Of a DNA stretch of 64,000 nucleotides, positions 24,231 through 37,200 are shown piece by piece. The notes under the pieces were generated by a model. It worked only from the letters and a program-made list of their open reading frames with translations, ran no database searches and was not told the origin of the DNA. The DNA comes from Protonemura montana (Eukaryota > Arthropoda > Insecta > Plecoptera > Nemouridae): NCBI GenBank assembly GCA_947568835.1, contig OX387606.1, positions 16,120,001 to 16,184,000 on the forward strand. The letters are read 5' to 3'. A program made the translations under genes and the position numbers. Positions within the stretch are counted from its first letter, which is position 1. Each line of letters opens with the position of its first letter.

Positions 24231-27200
24231 AAGCAAGCCGCATCTGCCACCGCTGGTACAAGACCAAAATATGGGGTGGGGGGTCGGGGGGGTCGTGTTC
24301 TTGTCAACTCGGGGCCCAGCTGGATGGAGATCTTAAGACTTTGACGGCAAGATCTTGTAAGGTGCTTGAGGGTGGTTCTAAATATTGCACCTTATGTGGT
24401 TACAAGTGCAGTGACAGTAGAGAGGTGGTGGGTGAAAGTTCCGCACCCCGAAGTGGTGCTTCAAAAACAATGCATTATGCATTGATATAACATTTATAGT
24501 TCGTCAGTTTCAACATACAATATATATATATACACATTGCTTAATTCAAATGTAACAGTATGTGATTTTACTGTATCGAACTTGAGCAGAACTTTAGCAG
24601 CGTCACCTGATTTTTGGTGACAGCTGCAGTGTTTTTTACTGACATGGTCAAAATTTTGTTGTGGAATTGGAGTGATATCTAAAAAAAGTATAGTTGAAGC
24701 CCAATAAACAGTTGTAATGAGGTTTTCAGTTCTAGTTACATCGACTGCTTGGAACATTTTGAGTAGTTTCGAATTAAGCACGATTTTGTTACCTGCCTCG
24801 AATAAGTCGTCTAGTTAAATTCGAAATCTGTCGACGGTCTTTTCAACAAGCTCCAGGACATTCGTCCATCTCTTTCATATCTTGGAACGTTATTATCGGC
24901 ACCAGAAAACCGTCCCTGATTCGATTAATTTTGACTACGAAATGAGGTAGTGCGTATACAAGAATACCCAATACAGTAGGGTCAACTTAACAGGTTGAAC
25001 ATAGATCCAAACGCCTGCTATTTTAATTATGTTTTCAAAATGACCCCCAGGGATAAAGAAATAATCGGTCTCTACCTGTTGTATTCAGAGTCTACTACAT
25101 CCATTTGAGCTTATCATTTATAAGACATGGTATATACATAATTCGCTCGAAATCGATGTACCGATCGAAAATAACCGAATAAATGTGCTCCTAAATACAT
25201 AAACACGTTTCTTATAATATGTTCATCATATCGAGATGAACAGTGATGTAAGGCATGCAGGGAGAATGTGTTTAAGTGATAGAAATCTGGCAAGTCATGA
25301 ACTTTGTTATAGCGAGAAGGTGATTACTCTTCTGAAGGAGGGACTGCGATATCTTCGAAGTCACTCCTTTTTGATGGGCGCGTGGCTGACAAGGGACTAA
25401 TATATCGATTATTTAAATGTGGTTTGTAATATTGACTTCGTCAGTACTTTGACAGTACTTTTACCGATTTGAAAGTGAGTTTGGGAGAGAATCCTCCGTG
25501 GTAGTATATTCCCTACGATTTTCTTACTAGTTTATATGTTACAACTATTCAAACTACTCAACTATTCAAACTATTTAACAATTTCAAGCGAGTCGACCAC
25601 ACGACAGGTATAATATCGATCAATTTTATTTATATATTAAGCAAAAATGCATTGTAGATAAGAGCGCATTGATAACATCGTCATCGCATATTACCAACTA
25701 GCTAAGCACATTAGAAATATGCATTTAAAAAAGCTCCAAGAATAATTTAACGTATTTCTAAATTCTAAAATAAAATTCTAAGATAAAATTCTAAAATAAC
25801 TGATGTGTGAATCCAAAATAATGTACCATAACATGCGCGTTCTGAAAACGTCAGTCATTTCACGTCAGTCATTTCATCGTCATTTCAGTTTCAATCCAAA
25901 AAAAAAATTGGCTTCGATTGTCCAGATAACGATTCAGATGGTCAAGACACGTAATTACTATAATTTAGCATCATTCTAATTCAGATAATATATCCCCATT
26001 TACTCGATGTGGACATTCTTGTGCAGCGATAAAAATCTGTGATAAAATTGCCAAATTCGTCGATAAAATTAAGCTAATTCGAAAATTGGGCCCAATTTCC
26101 ACTAAGCTGAAAAAAATGCTATCCCACTTTCTCGGAAAATACGTATAAAAACGAATATTTAGGAAATCATCTAAACAATGTGTCCATTTAAATGGTTGAC
26201 TGGTAAAAGGAACTAAATTGTGATTGAGAAACATTACGTCATTTTGTGCCTTCACGAGCACTAGCAAAACAATGAGAAAAAAATCACGAGAATATTGAAT
26301 ATGTCTACTGAGACTAGAAAATCAGCATCTTGATCTTCGCGATGAGAAGGTACGAACACAGAATGAGCATTGTACACGAGAAGAAATGGTTTGAGATATG
26401 GAATGAGACGAGACCATTTGTAAAGCAATTTGTACTCCCAGCAGGAGAAAACAAACAAACGGGTCCAAGGGAGGAGGTAGAAGAAGGGGTTAGGAGTAAC
26501 AGATCACGACAGACAAAATAGAATATCACACGACGCTCATATAGTGAAATAATATTAACAAATAGTAATAACAAAAAGAAAATACTGACTGAAATTACTG
26601 AATGACTGGTCACTTTCTTCTGTGGCAGTACCATTAGTCACATGAGCCGACAGTATTTACAGAGCGCATGTCAAATGGGTGGAACTATCAAAATGATTTC
26701 TGGTCACTGAGAATTGTGCTACGCTCGCAGATATTTCAATTTCTATCGCAGGAGTTAGTTTAACTGGAAATTGTGAGACTGGAAAATGTGCGGCCGAACC
26801 GGGATTCGACAGGGAACAACCAATTTCTTGGGCACGCCAAAAAAGTGGCGAGTAATTTACGTAAATTACAGATCGGATATTATGTATTTGACAAAAATGT
26901 TGGGTTATTCACTATTATGAGAAAGTGGTGAAATAATTTTAAAACCAACGAACCTACCTGTCGGCATGCAAACCAGCAAAAACAGCTCAAACCTACCAGA
27001 TTTTAAAACACTGGCCAGTATAGAGTAAAAAATAAAACTATGACCGAGCACACTCTAAAAGTCAGATATTTTAATCGACCAATTTCTTATGGTAATTCAA
27101 TAAAAACGTGCGTGCATGTTGCGTTGTTTTCTGTTTTTTTTTTCGGTACGGTGAAGAAAATCTGAAAAGCAGATCGTGGTAAACAAACACTGCATAGCAA

Positions 27201-28798
27201 GTAGGGTTTGCACGGACAGGAGTTAATTATGATTGCGTTGTTTGCACTCCTCCAGGGAATACTACAAAGTTTTCACTGTAGCACTTCGTAACACCAAGGG
27301 AGGTAACACGAAATGAGGCGAAAGAATAAGTAGCTTTACTAACTTTGTACCTAGTCTTCTTGATATTTTAGTTTTGATTGCTCTTGGTACCTCGCGTTTG
27401 TCCATTGTCAATCATGGCCTAGGAATTGTTTTGCGATCATTGTTAAGTTCGAATTTTACGTTTAAAAAAGACACAGCCCAAAACTGGCTAAAATAGGAAA
27501 AGATGTTACGAAAATTGACTATTTTGGAGAACCATAACTGGTTAGCTATTAGTAAGTACTATAAGAGAACGTCAAAATGACAAAAAGTCAAAATGCCTTG
27601 CAGCTGCGATGTTCAATATTCGATCGAGTGAGGTTACAGCATAACATCAGTAAAATGTTCGAAATTGCTATACTTCCTGAACAGGTACCTCTCTTTCTGA
27701 ACTAACATCAGTAACCAAAGAAAAATATTCTTCTGTTGTTCATAAAATCGAACTCTCCTGCGTACAACATTGATTAACAGTGATTTAAGCGTCGAAAACA
27801 CGCCAGCGGAACCGCGGAAACGACATGATCCGATCATAAATCGTGGGTCGAGCTAGCAATGAATAAAATTCTTGTCGCATGTTAAGGACATAAAAATCGT
27901 CTTCCGGAATGAATCACATCATTGTTGTTACACGGCTGTTGTCTTGGGTTGCTGTGTTATTTTGTTGTATGCTGCTGCTGGGCCAGGGGACAAAGTAGAT
28001 ACACCGATTAAAACATGGGCCGAACAAAAATAACCCGTGTAAACACGGAATCCCAAGCAAAATTTTAGCAAAGTTATAAGAACTGGGATGCATTAGGTAC
28101 ATGGTTGTAAAATGCGTTATTTTCTTGTATTTTCTTGCGAAAACAAAAAGTTTGCTAAATAATACCATGTGCTGTCGGACCAGAAATATAATTCTGCTTG
28201 AAGGATTTTAATATATTAACCTTTAAAATATATAGACATGGAATATAATTTATTTAACTCGTTTCTTATACTTAAAAAATCTTTTGTTCGACGATCCTTG
28301 GATTTAATTAGGTTATAAAAAAAAATGTTGTAGCTATTTCCGTTCGGTAATTTTGTCTTAATGTAAATAAAATAAGATGCGCCCAATTACGAAGGCGATC
28401 CGCAATTGGCTAGACACGTCTACGAAAGCTACGAATGACGCAAGCTTTTGACAGAACGCTAATTGCACCCATGGCTCAGTGTGATGGAAACATTACGAAA
28501 ACTGACATTTGTGAGAGAAAAATTGTTCCTCTGAAAAACATGGACAATTTTCATTTAATTGCCTCCCACAATGTGGATGTAGTTTCAAAATCAAAACAAA
28601 CAGAAAAAATTACAACAGGCAATGAATGAAAAACATTTTTGGGGGGTGGAAGTATTTTTGTTAACAAAACAAATAATAGGTTGAGCGTTGTTAAAATTGT
28701 TGGGTTTGAGCGAGTAGCCAATGATGACAATTCAATGTGAAAGTGGAATGCCGACATGGATCGTTCACAATTTAAAAGACAATTCACAGTCGTCAGCA
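24231..28798. other. Gene-free AT-rich stretch
   Basis: No exon recognised. Small direct duplications occur: AACTATTCAAACTA near 25545-25570, ATTCTAA(A/G)ATAA units near 25757-25800, and CGTCAGTCATTTCA near 25849-25876. A TA-dinucleotide run lies near 24520. Confidence 0.45.
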
Positions 28799-29064
28799 CC
28801 TTGTCTTGCTAATCAACCTCTCGACTGCATGGATTTGTGGAGGAATCCTGCTGTTCGGGTTGTACCGTCATTCGGAAAGGATGTTAAGCCGGTGGTCCCC
28901 TTGGTGCTCTTTGACAGGAGTAGGCTACGTGCCGGCACCAGGTTTCCCCTCCTCCCTTCTAGACTAGGTTAGGTTCAGCACCATCCTCATCATCATCCAC
29001 TCATTCACCGACCCCATTAGACCAGTGCCGCAGGGCCAGTTGTCAAAACAGTGCGACGTTAAAC
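28799..29064 (+). mobile_element. 5S-like SINE, copy B (body and tail)
   Basis: The best-preserved body: CATGGATTTGTGGAGGAATC, TTAAGCCGGTGGTCCCCTTG, TAGACTAGGTTAGGTTCAG, CATCATCATCCACTCATTCA, and the 3' end AACAGTGCGACGTTAAAC. It lacks the 5S-like head present in copies A and D, so it is 5'-truncated. Confidence 0.75.
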
Positions 29065-29084
29065 CCCAATAATCAATCAGAAGC

Positions 29085-29170
29085 TTGTGGTCAACTAAGT
29101 TAAGCAACACTGAAACGAGATTAGTAATGGATGGGTGACTACCATGGCTGATTCACATGCCGGAGGTCTT
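29085..29170 (+). mobile_element. 5S-rRNA-like SINE head just after copy B
   Basis: AAGTTAAGCAACACTG (from 29097) and TAGTAATGGATGGGTGAC (29122-29139) match the internal 5S rRNA promoter region in order and spacing. It starts about 20 bases after the tail of copy B in the same orientation. It could be a second element inserted at the tail, or a decayed 5S pseudogene. Confidence 0.6.
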
Positions 29171-29590
29171 AGAAGAACTTATAAACCATTTCACTAAAAT
29201 ACGGTGGTACCAAGTCGCTCTAGTCGCAGATAAAACAGCATACCGCGTGGGTTGAATATATTAATCGACAGGAACAGACCAATCGACTGACTGATAGTTC
29301 TCATATGCATCATCCTTTGTGGGAGAACCAGTGCCACAACAGTATGCCTACTTTCCGATAAATTGAGATGAAAGTTAGAAAAAATGTATCCTCTTATCTA
29401 TTGAGATAGCAGCGATTGCACACTGTTCCGGAGATTTGCACACGATGTAGGAAAATAAAAAATGTTAATCAATCCACAGTATTAGGGAAGAATAAAAAAA
29501 AAATTGCACACACATCCCGAAAAATAACAAAATGGACCACCTTCTGTAAAAAAATTAACACCGTGCAGAAATAAAACTGTGCTTTCTTAC
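29171..29590 (-). other. sowah: Start of sowah intron 3
   Basis: Nothing coding is visible. The stretch follows the donor of sowah exon 3 on the - strand. The next sowah exon is not found anywhere to the left in this window, so this intron is either at least 29 kb long or the exon is short and escaped me. Confidence 0.5.
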
Positions 29591-29707
29591 CTTGTGCTTC
29601 CGATTGTTGTTGCTGACGGGAGCTTTGGGCAATTCGCTCAATCGGTTGAACTTCTGCATTCGCTCCTTGACGCTAATTTTCGTTTCGCCGTCGACAGCGT
29701 CCGAGTC
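29591..29707 (-). CDS. sowah: sowah exon 3 (VKER motif)
   Basis: Exactly 39 codons, phase 0 at both ends, between CCCCTTCAG and AAG|GTAAGA. It encodes DSDAVDGETKISVKERMQKF and then NRLSELPKAPVSNNNRKHK. It is too short to stand out as an open frame and was found by matching phase and motif. Confidence 0.8.
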
Positions 29708-31778
29708 CTGAAGGGGCGGGTGGGGCAAACAAAAAAAGCGAAAATAATGCCGTGCGCGCGGTGATAGAGCAACACGAAATTAAACAGCAAAACGTGATCG
29801 GTCGGTGCGTTCAAAAAATGTGAGTTTGAAAATGATTTTAATGATAATTGCCACCTACTATAACGTCGGCAGCCATAGCGTTCGATAAGGGGACAAATCA
29901 ATTAAGATGTGCAAGGTAAAAAAATATCGGTGTTTAGCAGGACAAAGCTAAGTAGCGTGCAGTTAATACCAATGAAATGAGAGTCTAAGTGTGGTACTAG
30001 AAATAGGCTAGCAGTATCACAACATTTAATAGGAAAAAAATAATACTAAACGCATCAAATTGTTTTGCCTGGGGTTAGCTAAGATTAGATGTTACTATAA
30101 TGAAGGTGCCTATCAAATCTAAACCACAAGACAAGGATCAGGTTAGGGGGATAAGTGGTTGTAGGTGGTTGTTACTTGTTTGGAGGAAACAAAAGTTTAA
30201 TCCCGTCCTATATCTTGCTACTGCATGGTATAGAGCCTTGCAGTATTCTTACAAGAAGTAAAGCGCTTTGCAAGTGGCTTCAATCAAGAGAGTTGAAAGC
30301 AAAAAGTGTCGAATTTAATCAATGATGTTATACGTACCTATAGGATAAGGGTAGGAGACTCTAAATTGTACTAGAACACTGAATCTACTCCTAATTTAGT
30401 TTCCTGTTTGCAGTCCAAAGGTGCACTATAGACAAGTTACTTGTCAAATAGATTGGTGTGTAAAATTGAATGAAATGCTTGCTTAGCTAACATCAAGTTT
30501 TATCCAACAGTGCAAAAAAAATGCTTGGGTGTCACTGCATTATTCAAAAACAATGAAAAATATAAATTCAGATATTGTTTAGACCGACGTACCTGTCTGT
30601 AAGGCAAGGTGCCTCAATCGTACTATTCCTTTAGGTTTAGCGCGTGTAAGTACACTTATAAGATATAATAAATCAATGGCAATATCACAACTCACCCCCT
30701 TCTCTCCAGTTGTTTGTTCACCAGTCTTGGACCTCTTGACAATTTCCATCGCATTTTCCTTATTCTCAAGCTTGACACTACTCTTTCTTCTAGGCGGCAC
30801 TGGTGGAGGATTCTGTTCGGAGCTGTCATTTGCGGGATCTATTAAGCTCTCTCCGCTGCGAGAAAACTCAGATTCCAGTTCCGGTGACAGTGGAGGAGGT
30901 CGGGGACTCGGTGTAGCCACTGGGGGCGGCGGAGCCCTGTACGGAGGCGGCGCCCGAGACGGGGATTGTGTTGATGATCCTCCAGAAATGTTAGCGGAGC
31001 CGTATCCAGGAGAGGAATACGCAGGGGGCGGAAGGAACGGGGGTACTGGAGTTGCGGAAGGAGACATGGAATATGTGGACATCGCAGGGGAGTTTAGAGG
31101 GCTTCCAGTAGCTACGCTTGAGGTGTCAATATCTCGATATTTTCGTTTCAGTACGAGGTGTTTTTTGCCATTGTCGGTGCTTATCGTTGCAAGAGTGTTG
31201 ACATATTCTTTGAAATGATTTCTGGCTTCGACTGAAATAAAGACAGAGAAAAAAGGCTATAACTCGTTCAAAGCTTGAAGAGAAATATTACACTTTGTTC
31301 ATAAAAATTGCAAAACGTTTCTAGTTGTCTTCTTTGACCTCAAAACTCACGAAGCGTGAAATATGCAGGTTACTTAGAGGTTAGAATCAATTATGACAGC
31401 TAAATCCACCAACACTTTTAGATACTCATAGAGTTTCGTATGCACTACTAGATCTAAGAAATATCAAATAGAATAGTTTGGCAGGTCCTCATTACACTTG
31501 GGGTTTCGCCAAAAGTCGAAAATTTCATGATTCATATCTCAAAATAGACACTGCAACAGGTGAGTTTGTTTAGTGGGATGGGCACGCGTCACTGTGCAAC
31601 TTAAATTCAGTGGAACAAAACCCCGAAAATGTACGCAAGTCACAAAACACTTACCTCTAGTTTCAGGATGCGTGAGAAATTTTTGAAAATGTTTAACAAG
31701 CTCATGATTAGTTACTTTGCCCCCCTTTTCAATCATAAATCGTCGAATTTCATCAATAGACAGTTCGCTGGGCACCAT
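29591..31778 (-). CDS. sowah: Sosondowah (sowah), 5' part: three coding exons
   Basis: Sosondowah proteins have an N-terminal SOWAH domain and C-terminal ankyrin repeats; their biochemical role is poorly known. Exons on the - strand are 31778-31655, 31231-30696 and 29707-29591; 124 + 536 + 117 bases stay in frame (259 codons). Residues 1-41 read MVPSELSIDEIRRFMIEKGG and on to HFQKFLTHPETR, the SOWAH domain, continuing in exon 2 with ARNHFKEYVNTLATI. Residues about 85-200 are rich in proline and serine, including PPYRAPPPP and PPPVPPRR, possible SH3 ligands. Exon 3 has ISVKERMQKFNRLSE, a short motif I associate with sowah proteins. The ankyrin part is not seen, so the gene is partial here. The ATG has A at -3. 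In many animals sowah is the neighbour of Iroquois genes, as it is here. Confidence 0.85.
29708..30695 (-). other. sowah: sowah intron 2
   Basis: 988 bases, AT-rich, with no repeat I recognise. Donor GTGAGT and acceptor preceded by a CCCCGCCCCTTCAG tract. Confidence 0.75.
30696..31231 (-). CDS. sowah: sowah exon 2 (end of SOWAH domain, proline-rich region)
   Basis: Acceptor TTTATTTCAG|TCGAAG and donor GGG|GTGAGT, 536 bases. It starts VEARNHFKEYVNTLATISTD, then becomes proline/serine-rich, and ends with a charged stretch (KLENKENAMEIVKRSKTGEQ). The opposite strand is also open for 180 codons (30676-31218), a shadow produced by the GC-rich proline codons. Confidence 0.82.
31232..31654 (-). other. 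sowah: sowah intron 1
   Basis: 423 bases between GTAAGT and TTTATTTCAG; nothing else is visible in it. Confidence 0.8.
31655..31778 (-). CDS. sowah: sowah exon 1 (SOWAH domain)
   Basis: Forty-one codons plus one base, from ATG (context AAGATGG) to donor AGAG|GTAAGT. It encodes the start of the SOWAH winged-helix-like domain, including ELSIDEIRRFMIEKGGKVTN. Confidence 0.85.
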
Positions 31779-34700
31779 CTTGGATCGTCACTCGCCAGTT
31801 TTCATGCGTCTCCTGGCGGGCAGAATGCGCAACCACAGCGGCAAACTTAAATCAGGCTGAAGGAATCGAACAACAGCCTGACTTTATTTAAATTGTTTAA
31901 CGACGCACTCCTTTCACAGCGTGCCATGACAGCGCGATGTGGTTTACTTCAGTAATGAAATCGACAAATTTATTATAATTAACCTTATACCATGGGTAAG
32001 AAACCCTTTGTAACATTTCCGTCACTCACTTCTGTGTTACATAAAATGGAAACAAAAGACTGCTTAGCTTAGTATTAAAGAAATGGTGAAAAAAATTTTT
32101 TTTTTTGGTTTGTTACATGTCACAGTAATTTGCCAATTGCATTACCTCTCTCTTTTCGAAACAAATCCATGCACAGAAAAAGAGTTTGATCCAATCCATA
32201 CTTGGGGCAAGTCTTGGTCCTTCCATAGTTAACGTCATATGGATGATGGTGTTGGGCATACCAAACCTAACTTTCCTGCAAATTAGCAATTTGTCTGCAT
32301 CCTATTTTTTCTGTGGTCAATCTTTCGTTTCGGTCGTGAACCTGTACGTATAAGAGATTGTAAAAACGAACACACCTTGTTCAGTTGTAACGCGTACACG
32401 AGGTCCCCAAGGAAGCAGCCAAAGCAACATTCTAGCTTGCAGACCAAGGGGTGTATGGACCTCTCAAACTTCACCCTAACTTATAATGCGCTTTGCCCTT
32501 GCGGGATCGCCAACTTTTCCTAATTATTAACATTTCCACCTGCAGGTACTGAAACTTCCCACTCAGTCCCTCGGCAAGAAGCATGCTGGTAGGTGGGTTG
32601 GGTTGGGGGGTTACTAACTAGTGCCTAAGCCAGGAAAGAGAATCGTGCGCTAATTGTTACGAAAAATTTGCCTTATGCCCTTGTCACTTACATGAGGTAT
32701 TTACCAAAAGAGTTGTACTCAAACTCAGTAAGGTTCCATGTACAGGAGGACTGAATGGAACAGTCACAGGTTCTATATCAGATATTCATATATAACCATT
32801 TATTTTCACAAATTTTGACACAAAATAAATGAATTGATAATAATTTTGGGTGCTTGAAATATTTCTATCATGTAAATTGTATCATACGTTTTAATAATAA
32901 AAAAGTGGGTACGTTCTTGAACGATCGAAATCCCCTCATTCTGCCAAGTGACTTTGAAATAATATTAAATTATAAATAATTTATTAATGTCCATACCGTG
33001 CCCTTCTATTCCCTACGAATTACACCAAATGCTCGATGTTTCTAACATATTTCAGGACAGGATGCTCGACACAAAACGCAGAAGTCAAGGACTCTGCTAC
33101 CCTTAGTAAAATTGTAAATGTATTCAGTGGGATTCCGTAACGACGGTGTAATATACCTTCAACAATGGATCTCCCGTACCGGATCAAGAGATCACTCAAT
33201 TAGCCAGTCAGTCAACCCATCTCCATGGTTTGTAATTGGCTGACAAGAGGGGACAGCCACTGCCATGCAGCTACGACCAATCTCTTGTTCGGTTCGTAAG
33301 CTTGATCTTTATCTTATCTTTGCAAACTTCATAGCGTGTAGTTTATAATTCTGATCGTACGCTTCAGATAAAGCTTAATTTCTCTGCGGTTTAATCGGTT
33401 AACATGTAAAAATTTTAAAAATTAAATTTATGATCTCCTATATCCTCTGGATTAAAGTACGAACATTTTCGGGGTCTTTAGTTTACACGGCAAATGCATA
33501 CAGCTCAGTATTATTTATTTTTTAAATCTAAATATTTTTTATATGAATGATATTATAATTTTCGAATAAAATCCATTGTGTGAAGTTTAACTTTCTGTCT
33601 TAGCTAATTAAATTTGCAGACAGGAAATTAGAAACTATGTAATAAGATTATTTATGTTACCGTCTGTGAAAAGGCATACCTAATTTTTAAGAAATAAAAT
33701 TTCGCCGGAAGTATTCATTCATCTCCAGATCCTTTTCGCGTAGTGTAGGTACCGACAATTCTGATTCGCCGAGATCTATCTGGTTGTAGTTATGAATGAA
33801 AAACCACGGTATACAATTAGATATTTTAATGCAAGTTCGTGTACTTGATAGTTGTAGTAAAACGGTGTAATGGTAGCACCAAATTTTTGAATACAAAGGA
33901 TGCTTTAGCAAGCATTATCTCAATTTCCTTTACACCACATTTGTGCACCGTGCATTTTGCATCATTTGCATTCGCCAATTATTTCACTTGTTACATACAA
34001 TGTTCAAATGACTATAAAACCAATGTAAAATTGCGTCAATATTTCAGTTCATAATTGCAGTTATTTCGGGTAATTTAAACGGTATATCCTTGTTGCATTT
34101 TCGGCACATTTCTTTTGTGAATGCAAAAATTGTTTCTTGCAAGGGCGTCTCCTATTAATGCTCTTTTCTAATTTTATTAGACCGAATTATGTTGCATTTA
34201 AATGAGACCTTACGAACAAAAACAAAATACTTAGCTTAATTTGGTGCATGAGGCCATAATTCACTAGCCGTAGTTAATAAAGAAGTCTTGTGCCTCATCG
34301 TAATATTAATAACAAATCAATTTCCAGTAATGATCCTCGATTATTAAACAAGGTGTATGATTACGTACACAAAATGGTTGACCCGATCACCTTTCACAGC
34401 GTTATATATTTCAACCATGTCACGATCTCCATTTCGGTAATTACGAAAACAGACGCAATTACAAAGCGCACATAAGATTCTAACCAAATGCAGTACATTT
34501 CAAAAGTCATTACCTAACATTTTTTGTGGCTTTCAATATCTATTTTAGCTAAAATTAGAGTGGCCATGTGCACGGCAACGTTGACAAGAATTGATCGATA
34601 TTTAATATTGATAAATATTCTTTAAAAAAAAACTATTTCACACTAGCCCCATATAATTACATTTTAGCAGGAAGTAAACAATTACTGTCGGTACCCTTTG

Positions 34701-35121
34701 GGTACCATACCAACGTGCGTACGGCCATACTCTTTCATCTCATTGTAATACGTGCCTTGAGATGTAGGTATGTAATTATGCCGTTTATCTCTTGAAGCTT
34801 GGGTGCATCTTGGCGTATCGATAGGCATAACCATATTATGCCTATATGCTGATACGTGCCCGATTGGGCACTAATCATTCGGTTGATGCTATCATTTTGA
34901 TATTGAATACGTGCTAACCGATCTAGCCGATTGGGCGATGGTTAGAAGACGATCAAGTTAATCAGCGGAATTATTAATTCATACTTGCTGGGCAGTTACT
35001 GGGCAGAAACCAGCCAACTTGAGCACAAGAGTGATTGCTGGTTAGTCAGGTTGGCACAGATTATCTGCTCTTAGTCAATCTGAAGGAGCAAATTTCAACA
35101 AGCATAAGCGATAAGCATAAG

Positions 35122-35180
35122 CGAGTCCCCGTTTGGGCATCAAATTTTTGAGACGGTTATAGTGTTCATAATAATAAAAT
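35122..35180 (+). mobile_element. tRNA-like SINE remnant, copy 2
   Basis: CGAGTCCCCGTTTGGGC followed by CAAATTTTTGAG.CGGTTAT.AGTGTTC..AATAATAAA matches 15537-15594 in the same orientation. It lies just after the duplicated string GCATAAGCGATAAGCATAAG (35102-35121). Confidence 0.6.
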
Positions 35181-35527
35181 AGCATAAGTAGTATTTATTA
35201 TTTTCCATTACCGATCAATTCAGTTTCAAAAATATAAGAAAGCAATATAAATACTAAAAACTAGAACTTATAGAACTAGATTCACCATAGAATATTTGTA
35301 AATGTCGCTCTGTATGTTTCTTTGTTTCTAAATTATGTATGTTTTATTGTATTGCCAAAAGTATGATCCAATTTAAATATATTAAGAAGATAAAAAAAAG
35401 TTTTTTCTTAATCATTAAATCCGTCGTGTATAGTTCAATTGATTCAATTGATTTGTTGTGTTTAACGATGCAGTTGTTTAACGGCGTCGGGGATTGAGTG
35501 ACGGTAAAAATTATATTTAATCTATAC

Positions 35528-35800
35528 TAGCTTAGAAGGTGTCGGCATGTAGCCTTATACTCCTGTCAAAGAGCCCCGCAGGACAATGAAAGGGATCTTC
35601 CAAATGACTGTACAACTCGAACAATTCAGGATTACTCTACACATTGCTGATAAGAAGCAAGGCGAGTGAAGCTGTACTAACTTCCATCCCTCCAAACTCT
35701 CTCCTAAACCGAACTGGTCATGTGTATGGTGGCCACCCTTCCAAAATCTGACCTAACGCAACTTTGATATCACGAGAACCGTTCGGTCTCACCACTCAAA
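35528..35800 (-). mobile_element. 5S-like SINE, copy D (degenerate, with head)
   Basis: On the - strand it begins with CCGAACGGTTCTCGTGAT and GGAAGGGTGGCCACCAT, the decayed 5S-like head, then CATGACCAGTTCGG as in copy A, the body TTTGACAGGAGTA..GCTAC, and TCTAAGCTAG. It is clearly older than copies A and B, judged by mismatches. Confidence 0.65.
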
Positions 35801-37200
35801 AATCTACACAATAATGATTTGCAAATCAACGTGAACAAATCCACAATAACTCATAAATAATCGTCTTTATATTTCACAAACAATTAGTTTCAACGAACAG
35901 GTAGCCAAAAGTAAAATAAAATGTAGAAAATGTTCCTAATCCTTGACGCAGGCGTGGATGTGTCTCACCACAGGCAACTAAGTTAGTTGATATCGTTTAG
36001 GTAGTAAATATCAGTGAAAGTCAGCACAGGCAAACAATTGTCATGTCCTTTATTTTTCAGCCTTATCAGCATCAAATTTCATTCTTTTCTCGAAATAATC
36101 GTAATCACCGTCATCAGATTACAGTAAGCAAAAATGTATGTAATCATTTGAATAAATTATTGTCATTATCTAAATGTACCAAAATTACATGCAAAACGCT
36201 TTACTAGTTGCATGGAAATGGTAGCTATTCATGATGACAATAGCAGCTCTGTGATAATATTATAATTCAGAGCGGAAATCATCCTCGAATATAATAATAA
36301 ACCATTGCCACCTGAGCCCTAAGTGCTTGAGCGAGTGAAGAAGTGAAGCGAGGTTCTTGGGTACCTATTTATACAGAAGGTACACAGGTACAGGTACCTG
36401 ACAATTGCAACGGGTCATGGACTCCATTAGAGCAATTTTCCGCCGTTTTCTTCGTGTCCAAGCAACGAAGTAATGCCACCATTATTACTAACGTCTAATC
36501 TACATAAACTCCGCCCACTACTTAAGTTTCGCAATTTTATTTGCCAAAAAAGAAAAAACATTGCACCTGACAAAAGTTGACGGATGTTTTTTTTTCTTAG
36601 TGTTAACACGGACGTTATTGTGCTCTTGACTGGCCGTCTTCCAACCAAATTGTATGATTGTCTAAGAACAAAATATAATAAATTTGTCCGTTTAATATTT
36701 AATTTCCCTTGATTTCTATAATATGGTCACTTTGAAACAATTTCCACGAAATTGCCCAACGAGCATAATGTTAATTGTCGATGTGCGTGTTGTGCTTTTC
36801 GGCATTTTCTATTAATGTTTCATAGTCAGGAATTAAATTGTTCGTTATTAGAGGAAACCATTTTGGGCGGTATTGATCTGGTGCTTGGAATAAGCACCAT
36901 ACAATTTCAAGTAGTACCAGTGTACAAATATCAAAATTTACAAACCTACAAAAATTTTATTAGCGCACTCATTATGTAAGTAAATCTACAGAAAGTATTT
37001 CTTTATCTAGCCATTTCTCTTTCTCATCTATCGCACCTTACCACATTCCACAACCATCCACCCAGTTTCCCACCCTACCCCTAAAAAAACCAAAACCAAA
37101 TAACCATGAGTCACCTTCCCCATTCCCACCCTGAAGGGCTGGTCAGACGTCAAAAGAACAAGACCACAAGTCTTGAAAACCAACCAATGCCAGCCCACCT

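Larger units (their letters stand above)
31779..37200. other. Sowah-Iroquois interval, left part: 5' UTR then gene-free DNA
   Basis: The first 150-200 bases left of the sowah ATG (on the - strand) are probably its 5' UTR and promoter. The rest is AT-rich and shows only short frames without domains (for example 36427-36648 on -). Two SINE fragments lie at 35.1 and 35.5-35.8 kb. Enhancers are expected by analogy with the conserved regulatory block, but I cannot point to one from a single sequence. Confidence 0.5.

Noticed and set aside
24134..24490. 118-codon proline-rich frame on +
   Set aside because: The proline run is the poly-C tract; no other support.
29085..29170. Functional 5S rRNA gene
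   Set aside because: Only the promoter-like middle matches; the ends do not fit a 5S stem, and SINE copies carry the same head.
30676..31218. 180-codon glycine-rich frame on +
   Set aside because: It is the antisense shadow of the proline-rich sowah exon 2, which has matching splice sites, phase and family motifs on the - strand.
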